Below, piece after piece: positions 1 to 7,265 of a DNA stretch of 32,888 nt (positions are counted from its first letter, which is position 1; each line of letters opens with the position of its first letter). Origin of the DNA: Waddliaceae bacterium (GTDB lineage: Bacteria; Chlamydiota; Chlamydiia; Chlamydiales; JABHNK01); contig JABHNK010000014.1 in assembly GCA_018694295.1 (NCBI GenBank), positions 1 through 32,888 on the forward strand, read 5' to 3'. The position numbers and the translations under genes are program-made. The notes beneath the pieces were generated by a model. It did no database searches, was not told where the DNA came from, and saw only the letters and a list, made by a program, of their open reading frames with translations.

Positions 1-169
1 TTCTACCACAGAGAACACAGAGGGCACAGAGAGAAAAGCGGCTGGGCTAGGGGTTTCACCCCTAGAACCCCGAGGATTTTTTGTCTTTTGGGAGATTGGG
101 GGTCTGGGGGAAAATCCCCCAGCCAGATTGTTTTCTTTCTCCGTGTCCTCTGTGTTCTCTGTGGTAGAA
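1..169. repeat. Inverted-repeat element of the CACAGAG family
   Basis: Positions 1-22 and 148-169 are a perfect 22-bp inverted repeat beginning TTCTACCACAGAG. The interior holds a GC-rich hairpin near 47-67 (CTAGGGGTTTCACCCCTAG) and a second C/G-rich stem near 103-124. The flank at 170-193 matches, in reverse, the outer sequence of the element at 27729. The hairpin module recurs in reverse orientation at 27917-27955. The element may extend beyond the window start. No credible gene lies in it; an open frame from 88 is only translated repeat. Confidence 0.8.
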
Positions 170-352
170 TGTCCTACTCCGAACTTTTTAGGACGCTTCA
201 CCTTCGCAAACTCTATCATCTGTTACCCCACTTTGAACCATGCCTAAAAAAGAAATATATAAAAACGAGGGAATATTGCGTTGCGACTATAACTATATTA
301 ATATCAAGGCACTGGGGAAAATGGTGTAAAGATTTGAAGCTTGGGAATGCAG

Positions 353-547
353 TTACGCAGGCCTGACACCCATCAGTAGTTCTATGATAGTTTTTTGGAA
401 TTCTTCAAGAGAGCCTTCCCATCCTTTGACTTGAATATATCCTTGACCCATCGCGTCCTTTAAATCTACGTCGAGTTTTTCTGAAATTAATCTTACAACA
501 AGAACCCCAGAACCAATATTATCCCTTTCTAAAACCTTGTAATGGGG
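353..547 (-). pseudogene. Decayed ORF fragment between AGGCCTGAC palindromes
   Basis: On the minus strand 64 codons stay open from an in-frame stop at 548-550 to a stop at 353-355, with no start codon near the 5' end. The translation (for example VLVVRLISEKLDVDLKDAMG, then a WEGSLEEFQ stretch) looks like real protein rather than random sequence. I do not recognise the family. CAGGCCTGAC occurs at both edges (358-367 and within 547-558), suggesting a fragment carried in or bracketed by a small repeat. It could instead be the end of a very small intact gene with a non-standard start. Confidence 0.35.
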
Positions 548-597
548 TCAGGCCTGACATTCGGACATTTGAGGTTCACCAATCACCATTCACAGTT

Positions 598-630
598 AAA
601 AAAAAAGAGCTGCTAAGCAGCTCTTTTTTA
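598..630 (-). terminator. Rho-independent terminator downstream of the CAU tRNA
   Basis: GAGCTGC at 607-613 pairs with GCAGCTC at 617-623. The stem is flanked by A-rich sequence on the left and T6 on the right, so it can stop transcripts in either direction. It directly follows the minus-strand tRNA at 636-709. Confidence 0.8.
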
Positions 631-635
631 TTGAA

Positions 636-709
636 TGGGGCAACCTGGACTTGAACCAGGGACCAACGGGTTATGAGTCCGTTGCTCTAACCAACTGAGC
701 TATTGCCCC
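636..709 (-). tRNA. tRNA with CAU anticodon (Met or lysidine-modified Ile2)
   Basis: Read on the minus strand this is a full 74-nt cloverleaf: acceptor GGGGCAA/TTGCCCC, T8-A9, D stem GCTC/GAGC, anticodon loop CTCATAA with CAT at 673-675, T stem CCTGG/CCAGG around TTCAAGT, discriminator A. CCA is not encoded. A fully paired acceptor end argues against initiator tRNA. The T-arm and variable region look more like tRNA-Ile2 than elongator Met, but the anticodon alone cannot separate them. Pair 31-39 is an A-C mismatch. Confidence 0.9.
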
Positions 710-915
710 GTAGTGGGAACATTTTTTCGAGGGCCTCTTTAGAGGTTTCTGTATAATGTTGAGGTAATGATATAAGAAGCTGACAAAAAACGCAAATAGA
801 TTTCGTATTTTTGGATGTTATGTTTTAGTTCCTTTTCATTGTCATCGTTCTAGCCCGTGATTTGGTAGCAATCAAGGCTTTGCTACAGTCCTGTAGATAG
901 TAACGAAAATCTTTT
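710..915. other. Intergenic stretch between the tRNA and the folded segment
   Basis: No open frame or clear promoter is visible. GTAGCAA at 865-871 pairs with TTGCTAC at 880-886, a short hairpin just upstream of the larger folded segment that starts at 916. Confidence 0.4.
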
Positions 916-1086
916 GTCCCGTCGAGGAGAGGATTTTTGCGGATTAGCAAAAATCGCCGATGGCGGGACTCGCTTGCGAATTGCACCAGTCATAAAGCGC
1001 AGGTATTTTTGGCGTAAGCCGAAAATGAGCCCGCTTTAGCGGGTTAGGCGCTTTTTTAGCTGGTGCAATTCTTAGTAACGAAGCGA
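916..1086. ncRNA. Candidate structured RNA with nested stems, unknown family
   Basis: Many exact or wobble pairings nest without conflict. 916-923 pairs with 962-969 and encloses a perfect 9-bp stem 932-940/947-955. Next, 970-975 pairs with 1081-1086, then 978-989 with 1060-1071 (12 bp perfect), 994-1000 with 1048-1054 (7 bp perfect), 1005-1013 with 1018-1026 closed by a GUAA tetraloop, and 1030-1034 with 1039-1043. I could not match it to RNase P, tmRNA, SRP or 6S RNA signatures. Further small stems follow, such as 1128-1134/1138-1144. The strand of transcription is unknown; it may be a leader of the gene at 1276, an independent RNA or a mobile folded repeat. Confidence 0.45.
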
Positions 1087-1275
1087 CGGATGATGAGAGT
1101 GTGGCGACACGGCAAACAGGTGTCCAGAGGAAACTTCGTTTCCTTTGGCGGGAGAGGTTTGGAGAGGGCAGGGTCCCTTTCCAAAATGAAAGTGAAGAAA
1201 TCTTTTGCTAATAAAAGCTTTTGTTAGCTATAAGGAGAGCCTTAGATTAATAGATAATAACAAGGTGTTATGCTG

Positions 1276-2172
1276 ATGAAGAAGAATATTGTAGTGTTAC
1301 TATTTTGTGCTGTGATGGTATGTGTTGGTGGGAGTATTTTTGGTGCTGACGACGTTAAGGCGGAGGCGTCGCAACGTGGAGAGTGGCTACCTAGTGGTTC
1401 AGAGCTTTTCAAGCCACCTATTGCCGACCCACGTATAGTATCGTATTCTGCGGGGTATCGTGTCAGCGACAGTGTTATTAGCCATTATGTTGCAGCGGTA
1501 TCGTTTGGCGAGCCTATCCCTTTATATCGTTTTAATGAAGTATCGATAGGGGAGTTTGCAGGGGCGTTGCAGATCGACCTCGAGCCGGGGATATGGTCTG
1601 TCTTTGACACCAACAGAAGATCTTTACCTTTGATAAACACTGATTTTTCCATAGGGGTCGTTGCCACTTATGCTTTCGATATGTGGTCATTCCGCGCAAG
1701 GCTTTCTCATGTGTCTACTCATCTTGGCGACGAATACGTCATTAATGAAAGCATCACCGACACTCAGAGGCTTAACGTCAGCAATGAGACCTTTGACGTC
1801 ATGGCGTCATATAAAGTCTCTGACGACCTTCGTTTCTTTGCTGGGCTGGGGTATATTCTTAATAGCAACAAAGAATTTACCATACAGCCGCTTTTCATAG
1901 AATATGGTGGAGAGGCGTATTTCTGCGAATACACCGACGCCAAGCGTAAGCTCGTCCACAAGCCTTTCTTTGCGTTGTATATCAAGAACAAAGAAGACGT
2001 ACGCTTTAGCCCTGATATCAACTACTGTGTTGGTGTTGAGACAGACAAGACCGACAGTACCGGCAAGAGACTACGTGTCATGGCGGAATACCACGATGGC
2101 TATTCCCAAGAAGGGCAGTTTATGCGTGACAAGACGCAGTACTTCACCCTGAAATTCTCATTTGGTTACTAA
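1276..2172 (+). CDS. DUF1207-family outer-membrane protein
   Basis: The 298-residue product starts with a Sec signal peptide: Lys-Lys, a hydrophobic run, and likely cleavage after the Ala of IFGA. The mature part fits the DUF1207 pattern: an LFKPPIADPR motif near the N-terminus, SFGEPIPLYRF, a segment ending INTDFSIGV, then SARL/HLGDEY-like strands, and a C-terminal Phe-Ser-Phe-Gly-Tyr typical of the last strand of an outer-membrane barrel. The family's function is unknown. The ATG at 1276 is chosen over 1270 because AAGGTG at 1263-1268 is then correctly spaced. A dispersed repeat follows directly after the stop. The family call rests on recalled motifs. Confidence 0.75.
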   Translation: MKKNIVVLLFCAVMVCVGGSIFGADDVKAEASQRGEWLPSGSELFKPPIADPRIVSYSAGYRVSDSVISHYVAAVSFGEPIPLYRFNEVSIGEFAGALQIDLEPGIWSVFDTNRRSLPLINTDFSIGVVATYAFDMWSFRARLSHVSTHLGDEYVINESITDTQRLNVSNETFDVMASYKVSDDLRFFAGLGYILNSNKEFTIQPLFIEYGGEAYFCEYTDAKRKLVHKPFFALYIKNKEDVRFSPDINYCVGVETDKTDSTGKRLRVMAEYHDGYSQEGQFMRDKTQYFTLKFSFGY

Positions 2173-2178
2173 TTAATT

Positions 2179-2578
2179 AGTTCGGAATTCGGAGTAGAAA
2201 TAGGATTTTTCACCACAGAGAACACAGAGAACACAGAGAGGGAAAAGAACATGGCTGGGGGATTTCCCCCAGACCCCCTTTTTCATTGAACATTGAACAT
2301 TGAACATTGAATAAGCCCGGACACGGCAGTGCCCCCTCTCGACGTTGTCGTAAGAGTGAGGTTGTATCTTTACGCGCGCTATAGGAAAAACAAAGAAAAG
2401 AAGTGCAGTTAACGACAATGACGATAGCTGTGCGTCTGCTGCGCGCTCTGCGCAGTGGCGCTCTCTGTGTAGCTCTGTGGTTCTCCGTGGCTCCGTGGTA
2501 AAATCCTGCTCCTGGTCCTGCTCTTCTACGCTATCCGCTACCTGAAGGCTCCGTGGTAAAAAATCCTATTCTGAAATT
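2179..2578. repeat. Modular intergenic repeat, copy A
   Basis: It begins with GTTCGGA and AGGATTTTTCACCACAGAG, then CACAGAG units, a GGGGGATTTCCCCC stem, tandem ATTGAAC units (2285-2312), the conserved core starting CCCGGACACGGCAGTGCC near 2315, and GC-rich CTGCGCGCTCTGCGCAG. It ends with CTCTGTGG-type units and a reversed GGATTTT(T)ACCAC end near 2550-2575. The whole gap between the genes ending at 2172 and 2584 is this element. The core recurs near 5655, 10880 and 32805. Confidence 0.85.
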
Positions 2579-2583
2579 TCGAG

Positions 2584-4701
2584 CTATTGTTCAACGATGA
2601 CGAAGCCATCGTTGTATGTTGGTCCATCTTTCCCTATAGGCAGTGTGCCTTCGAAGAATTGCCGGTATATTTCGAGGCCTTGTTCGGCGGTTTGTATGCA
2701 GTAGAAGCAGTTGCTCGTCCATTCTGATCCGGCGATAGTGCCGGAATCGAGGTTGCATTGGAAGCGTGATGTTATCTTTTTCTCCCAGTATTCTGGAGTG
2801 CCGAAGAGTAATATCGGCGAGGCGTCATTACTTCCGACTTTACGGTTTACCGCTTCTAATGTGAACTCGAAGTCTGTCCCTATTCCTCCCATGAGGAAGA
2901 TTGGCAGGTCGAGGTTGAATTCCGCCTGTCTTTCGACGACTTTGTCTATGCGGTATGTCATCTTGGCGTCGACATAAGGGTTTTGATGCTGTTCGTTGAC
3001 GACGGTATTTTCATCGACCCTGAAGTCTACGATATTAGCACAAGAAAGGATATCGAGGTCTTTGGCGACATGGTTTCCTATCTCCATAGCGCCGGGGCCG
3101 CCGCCGGTGACGAGGGCGAGGGGTGTACCTTCGGCGAGTAGGGGGTGGTTGACGTCGGCGCGCATATCAAGGACGCCTTTTAGCAGGGTACGAAGCTCTT
3201 CTTCGAAGGTTCCTGATAGGAGGTTCGAGCCGTATATACCGAAAACCGTAGAGCGCAAGAATTTCGACTCCTCTTCTATAGGAACAAACATCCCAGAGTC
3301 TTTATTATCTTTCTTGAGGTATTGCAAGATCTTCCCAGACCTCTCGTCAACCCAATAGACTGGGATGGCGAAATTCGCAAGGTCTATAAGGAAGGCACGA
3401 TCTTCATGGGAGAAGTATTCTCCATGAGAACGTGAAGGATACCGAAAATACAGGCCTTTTAGGCAACGCTGGACTTCTGGGCTCAGAAGCATACGTTTCA
3501 TCAGCGGCGAAGGAAAATGCCGCGAAAGAAGTATCCCTTGGCTTGTTATAAGTCCGTTGCAGATAGCTCGCAAGAAGTGTGACGACGGCAGTGTTTCGAC
3601 ATATTTATCGATCATAAGAGCCTGACGATGGCTTTGGGCGATGCCGGGGAATTCAAAATGTGCTCCTTCGCTGGTTATCCAGTCGTCTTCGGTAAGGTCA
3701 AGGAGCTGCTTCCCTTTGACGACGAAGACAGAAGCAAGGAGGTTGTCGGGCTTCGGCGCCGTATCGAAAGCTTTGAAGATGACTTCTGGGTCTTCGATAA
3801 ACGTTTGTAGTTGGTCTCTGTCGGAAAAGAAAACATGCTCGCGATGAGGCTCTAAAGTATAAAACTCAATGGGGATGTCTGTTATCTCATGAGAGCTTTC
3901 GCCGTATAGCTCATATACGTCGCCAGATGCCTTGGTGTCGGGCTGTAATATCGAAGCAGTGGTGTGTTTGTATCCAGGAGCAAGAAGAGAGTTGACAACA
4001 CGTCCGAAGACGGTGCGGATATGTAAAGGCTCAGTCTTGACAAGAAGAGCCTCTCCAGAAGAAACGGTGCGGGAAAGGCCGTCTTCACGTTGTTGCTGTA
4101 GCTGTAAAAACGAACGTACCGAAAGAGGGGTATGAAGAGCCTTCTCAAGGCAAGGAAGAAGACCATGAACGTCGTCGCTGTAGACGAGCCTTCCAGGCTT
4201 CAAGCTAAGATATGCGACGGTATAGCCGTCGACCTTCTCAAGAGACATCTCCTCGCTGCCGTCCATGCCGCCAAGAGATAATAGCGGACGACCCTTCCTG
4301 TCAGAACGACCGAACATACGAAGAAGATAGTCGGGATCACGAACACGACGGCGATCGTCAGCAGCAAAAAGCCTGCCGATAGAAGCTCCGATGCTTAACA
4401 AGCTAAGCATCTTCTTGCCGATGTCATTGAGGGCGATGAGCTTCACAGAAACAACAGCAGAACGCGCCTTCTTGTCTAATATAATAGAAGTGTCGACACT
4501 GTTAATGCCAAGCTGCGCCAACGTGCTCTTTAAATTAAAGTGAAGATGCTCGTTGTCAAGATCAAGACCAATGAAAGCAGGGGAGATGTTCGTAATTAAA
4601 ACCTCTGCAACAGAAGAAACGTCGTCTAAAATATTGTAAGAAGTTATGGCACCGTCAGGAGTGACGAGATCATAATGGTCGGAATAAAGATAGCTGGACA
4701 T
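2584..4701 (-). CDS. Large protein with C-terminal LOG-like Rossmann domain
   Basis: The product is 705 residues. The start at 4701 is preceded by AAGGAG at good spacing, unlike the longer frame from 4767. The first ~470 residues show no family I know. The C-terminal part carries a nucleotide-binding signature (VTGGGPGAMEIG) and further on GGIGTDFE, which resembles the PGGxGTxxE motif of LOG / lysine-decarboxylase-like phosphoribohydrolases with the leading Pro replaced by Met. Position beside MYG1 and HIT genes suggests the C. trachomatis CT387 counterpart (recalled gene order). Whether it cleaves cytokinin-like nucleotides or another nucleotide is unknown. It is far longer than usual ~200-residue LOG proteins. 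A terminator-like hairpin at 4804-4841 lies in its upstream region. Confidence 0.7.
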   Translation of the reverse strand: MSSYLYSDHYDLVTPDGAITSYNILDDVSSVAEVLITNISPAFIGLDLDNEHLHFNLKSTLAQLGINSVDTSIILDKKARSAVVSVKLIALNDIGKKMLSLLSIGASIGRLFAADDRRRVRDPDYLLRMFGRSDRKGRPLLSLGGMDGSEEMSLEKVDGYTVAYLSLKPGRLVYSDDVHGLLPCLEKALHTPLSVRSFLQLQQQREDGLSRTVSSGEALLVKTEPLHIRTVFGRVVNSLLAPGYKHTTASILQPDTKASGDVYELYGESSHEITDIPIEFYTLEPHREHVFFSDRDQLQTFIEDPEVIFKAFDTAPKPDNLLASVFVVKGKQLLDLTEDDWITSEGAHFEFPGIAQSHRQALMIDKYVETLPSSHFLRAICNGLITSQGILLSRHFPSPLMKRMLLSPEVQRCLKGLYFRYPSRSHGEYFSHEDRAFLIDLANFAIPVYWVDERSGKILQYLKKDNKDSGMFVPIEEESKFLRSTVFGIYGSNLLSGTFEEELRTLLKGVLDMRADVNHPLLAEGTPLALVTGGGPGAMEIGNHVAKDLDILSCANIVDFRVDENTVVNEQHQNPYVDAKMTYRIDKVVERQAEFNLDLPIFLMGGIGTDFEFTLEAVNRKVGSNDASPILLFGTPEYWEKKITSRFQCNLDSGTIAGSEWTSNCFYCIQTAEQGLEIYRQFFEGTLPIGKDGPTYNDGFVIVEQ

Positions 4702-4803
4702 GCTCGATCTCCTTATATGTAATTGTAGATGCCTCTTTGCATAATGGATAAAAATACCCCATCGCAAGACATTTTTAAAAGGAAAAAATGGTGACGCCGA
4801 TAT

Positions 4804-4841
4804 CGAAAAAAACAGGGCTGCGCCTTTTGTCCCCCTGTTTT
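4804..4841 (-). terminator. Terminator or attenuator hairpin upstream of the LOG-domain gene
   Basis: AAAACAGGG at 4809-4817 pairs perfectly with CCCTGTTTT at 4833-4841. Read on the minus strand the stem is followed by a T-rich run. CCCCCTG at 4831-4837 can instead pair with CAGGGGG at 4859-4865, and the two pairings exclude each other. The LOG-domain gene starts about 100 nt further on the same strand, so this is either an attenuator in its leader or the end of an upstream small RNA. Confidence 0.55.
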
Positions 4842-5075
4842 GTTGGGAGACTTCGCTTCAGGGGGGAGTTTAGTGTGGGTAAGGTGTTGGTAATGTGTAG
4901 ATATGTTAGAAAAAAGAGGAGAAATATTATTATAACGGAGCGTGTTAGCGATGTGTTTTCAGTCGCCGCTATGACTTGTAATAGGTTGATATTTATCATG
5001 TTATAGCACAAAGAGCGTGAGATATTGTTTGGCGTTAAATATGTATATAGCGGAAGCAAATTTTTGTTGATATTG

Positions 5076-5103
5076 TTGACTAACAGTATGAACATGTTAT
5101 ATG
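5076..5103 (+). promoter_or_regulatory. Sigma70-type promoter candidate
   Basis: TTGACT (5076-5081), 16-nt spacer, TATATG (5098-5103). No gene follows; the folded segment at 5137-5259 does. Confidence 0.4.
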
Positions 5104-5136
5104 AAAACCCTTGAAAAAACGGTTAAAAAGGCTCTT

Positions 5137-5259
5137 TCCACAGCCATTGTACACCATTTGTGTTGCTTGTTATGGTGTGTTTTCGATGAAAACAGGCGAT
5201 TTCCTGTGGGAAATCTGTTGGTATGTAGGCGTTATCGACACTGATTTTGTTGTACATAC
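5137..5259. ncRNA. Candidate folded RNA, unknown family
   Basis: TTTCCACAG near 5136-5144 can pair with CTGTGGGAAA near 5204-5213 with one bulge. Inside are ACACCAT/ATGGTGT (7 bp, near 5150 and 5172) and GTTTTC/GAAAAC closed by GAT (near 5179-5193). A further GTATGTA/TACATAC stem lies at 5221-5227/5253-5259. A promoter-like sequence precedes it on the plus strand, but no terminator follows, so an independent RNA is only a possibility. Confidence 0.3.
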
Positions 5260-5448
5260 GAGCATGTTATCTATTATTTATCCTGTGCTGCCACGTCGTA
5301 AAATCCCCGTAATGTCTTATATATCACTATGTTGCGATGATTATCACCACGTTTCCATGCTTCTTTATATTCTTGCTTGTTGTTGTCGTGAATTTGGTGA
5401 AAATAATGTTCATATATGTTCGTTATCTTGAAAATTAGGGGGTTATGA

Positions 5449-5980
5449 ACTGATATTACGCACTGACCTTACGCGACAGCCGTTATTATGAAGGAATTTC
5501 GGAATAGGATTTTTCACCACAGAGGCTTTTTCAGTGATCAGTGACCAGTGATCAGTGATCAGTTATTCTATCCGCTAAACGCTATAACTATACGCTATAA
5601 AATCCCCAGACCCCCGTTTTCATTGAACATTGATCATTGAACATTGAGCAATGAATAAACCCGGACACGGCAGTGCCCCCTCTCGACGTTGTCGTAATAG
5701 TAAGGCTGTATCTTTACGTTTGCTATAGTAAAAACAAAAAAAAGAAGTACAATCCTCGACAATGGCGACAGCTGTGCGTCCGCTGCGCGCGCTCTGCGCA
5801 GTGGGCGCTCTCTGTGTGCTCTGTGTCTCTGTGGTGAAAAAATTGGGGTTTGTTATTTTTTATTGCAGGGGCGGCAGGCCGCCCTGAGGAGCTCCGTGGT
5901 AGAAAATGAGGCTAGATATTCAGAGCTTTATTAAACAGTGAATTGTAAATTGTGACCTGTTGTCACCGCGTAACGTCAGT
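5449..5980. repeat. Modular intergenic repeat, copy B, with outer inverted repeats
   Basis: The left edge has ACTGATATTACGC followed by ACTGACCTTACGCG (5462-5475). The right edge CGCGTAACGTCAGT (5967-5980) is the reverse complement of the latter with one mismatch. Inside are GGAATAGGATTTTTCACCACAGAG, tandem CAGTGATCAGTGACC units (5529-5566), CTATCCGCTA/CGCTATA units (5570-5600), ATTGAAC units, the conserved core from about 5652, CTCTGTG units and a tail shared with 27985-28060. It ends 71 bp before the MYG1-family gene. Confidence 0.85.
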
Positions 5981-6051
5981 TATGAATATCCTTGAGGAAT
6001 AATGGTTCAAAAAGCCACAATATAGAGTTAATGACGTTAAGGAGTTGTATT

Positions 6052-6930
6052 ATGAAGGATATTGTTTTACGTAGTGTTGGCATTCATGATGGAAAGTTTC
6101 ATGCCGATGAAGTTACGGCTTGTGCCTTTCTTATTATGTGCGGTTGTATTGATCGTGACAAGATTGTTCGCACGAGGAGCTATTCCGAGCTTTCTCGTTG
6201 TGAGTATCGTTGTGATGTTGGCGGTGAGTATGACCCTGCCAGCAAGAATTTCGACCATCATCAGGCGAGTTATCGTGGTGCTATGAGCAGTGCTGGCATG
6301 ATATTGTTATATCTTAAAGACGAGGGTTTGCTTACCCCTGAAGAGTATGATCTTTTCAACGATGCTTTTGTTCGTGGTGTCGATGCTCATGACAATGGCA
6401 TCATCACCCAGGAAGATGGTACTATGACATTATCGCATGTTGTTTCGGGGTATAATACTATTGATGGAGGAGCTTCCTCAGAGACCAAAGACGCGAAATT
6501 TTATGAAGCTCTTGATTTTGTTTATGGGGTCATCGAGCGTCTTCGTGAGGGCTACGAGTATGCGAAGTCGTGTCATAGCGTCGTTGCTGAGCAGATGGCA
6601 TTATCGGAACGTTTTCTTATATTCGACGCTGCAGTGCCGTGGCAGGAGCCTTTTTTCGAGCTCGGCGGCAAGGAGCATCCTGCTCTTTTTGTTGTAATGC
6701 CTTGTGATGGCAAGTGGAAGCTTCGCGGTATACCGCCGTCGTATAATGATATGGAAGTTAGAGTGCCATTTCCTGAGTCGTGGGCAGGGCTTTTAGGCGA
6801 CGAGCTTCGTGAGGTGTCGGGGATACCGGGAGCGGTGTTCTGCCATAAGGGAAAGTTCATTGCTATCTTCAAGACTAAAGAGGCAGCGCTTGCCGCTCTA
6901 GACTATGTCCTTAACAAGGAGTGCTTATGA
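6052..6930 (+). CDS. MYG1-family (UPF0160) metal-dependent hydrolase-like protein
   Basis: The product is 292 residues. It opens with VGIHDGKFHADEVTACA and has a DHH-type motif (FDHHQASY), the hallmarks of the MYG1 family, whose members carry DHH-like metal sites; the eukaryotic member acts as an exonuclease. The biochemical role in bacteria is not established. The ATG at 6052 is chosen because AAGGAG (6039-6044) sits 7 nt upstream; the open frame extends further only through a TTG. The stop overlaps the next start as ATGA, so it is cotranscribed with the HIT gene. The pair corresponds to CT386-CT385 in my recollection of the C. trachomatis map. Confidence 0.88.
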   Translation: MKDIVLRSVGIHDGKFHADEVTACAFLIMCGCIDRDKIVRTRSYSELSRCEYRCDVGGEYDPASKNFDHHQASYRGAMSSAGMILLYLKDEGLLTPEEYDLFNDAFVRGVDAHDNGIITQEDGTMTLSHVVSGYNTIDGGASSETKDAKFYEALDFVYGVIERLREGYEYAKSCHSVVAEQMALSERFLIFDAAVPWQEPFFELGGKEHPALFVVMPCDGKWKLRGIPPSYNDMEVRVPFPESWAGLLGDELREVSGIPGAVFCHKGKFIAIFKTKEAALAALDYVLNKECL

Positions 6931-7265
6931 CGACGATATTTAGTAAGATCCTTGACGGCGAAATCCCTTGCGACAAGGTTTTTGAGAACGAACGCATCCT
7001 TGCTTTTAACGATATAAACCCTGTTGCTCCTGTGCATATCCTAATTATCCCCAAGAGGAGAGGCATTGAGAGCCTTAAGGGCCTTAATGATGGCGATACT
7101 GCTCTTGTTGGCGAGATGGTTATGGTGGCGAAGTCCCTCGCCGAGGAGTATGGCGTTGCCGAAGGGTATCGTCTTCTTACAAACGTCGGTAATCATGCTG
7201 GGCAGGCGGTCTATCATCTTCATTTTCATCTAATAGGAGGGCGTCCTCTTGGCCCGATGGCATAG
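6927..7265 (+). CDS. HIT-family (histidine triad) nucleotide-binding hydrolase
   Basis: The product is 112 residues, the normal size of HinT-like proteins. MTTIFSKILDGEIP is the standard N-terminus, and the triad HLHFHLIGG lies near the C-terminus. The family hydrolyses AMP-lysine-type phosphoramidates and other nucleotide conjugates in the cytoplasm. The ATG at 6927 overlaps the stop of the preceding gene as ATGA, with AAGGAG just upstream; a GTG two codons earlier is less likely. Its 3' end overlaps the start of the HEAT-repeat gene by 17 nt. Confidence 0.95.
   Translation: MTTIFSKILDGEIPCDKVFENERILAFNDINPVAPVHILIIPKRRGIESLKGLNDGDTALVGEMVMVAKSLAEEYGVAEGYRLLTNVGNHAGQAVYHLHFHLIGGRPLGPMA

Larger units (their letters stand above)
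4702..5448. other. Long intergenic stretch without a convincing gene
   Basis: Two ~100-codon open frames (minus 4775-5095, plus from TTG 5111 to 5431) have atypical composition, no plausible ribosome sites and overlap hairpins, so I do not call them. The stretch holds a minus-strand terminator or attenuator (4804-4866), a plus-strand promoter-like sequence (5076-5103) and a folded segment (5137-5259). Confidence 0.5.

Noticed and set aside
1040-1050. Integron attC-like GTTAGGC core
   Set aside because: No matching RYYYAAC partner with the required inverted-repeat spacing and no integrase are present.
916-1150. RNase P RNA, tmRNA or group II intron fragment
   Set aside because: I looked for the GAGGAAAGTCC core, tRNA-like ends with a tag frame and a domain V sequence, and found none.
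4775-5095. 106-codon minus-strand frame
   Set aside because: It reads through the terminator-like hairpin at 4804-4841 and has no clear start signal.
4996-5270. CATGTTAT octamer repeated three times here and once before dnaA (near 25223)
   Set aside because: AT-rich octamer without fixed spacing or symmetry; could be chance.
5111-5431. 106-codon plus-strand frame starting with TTG
   Set aside because: Rich in Cys, His and Tyr with no plausible ribosome site, and it overlaps a set of stems; not convincing as protein.
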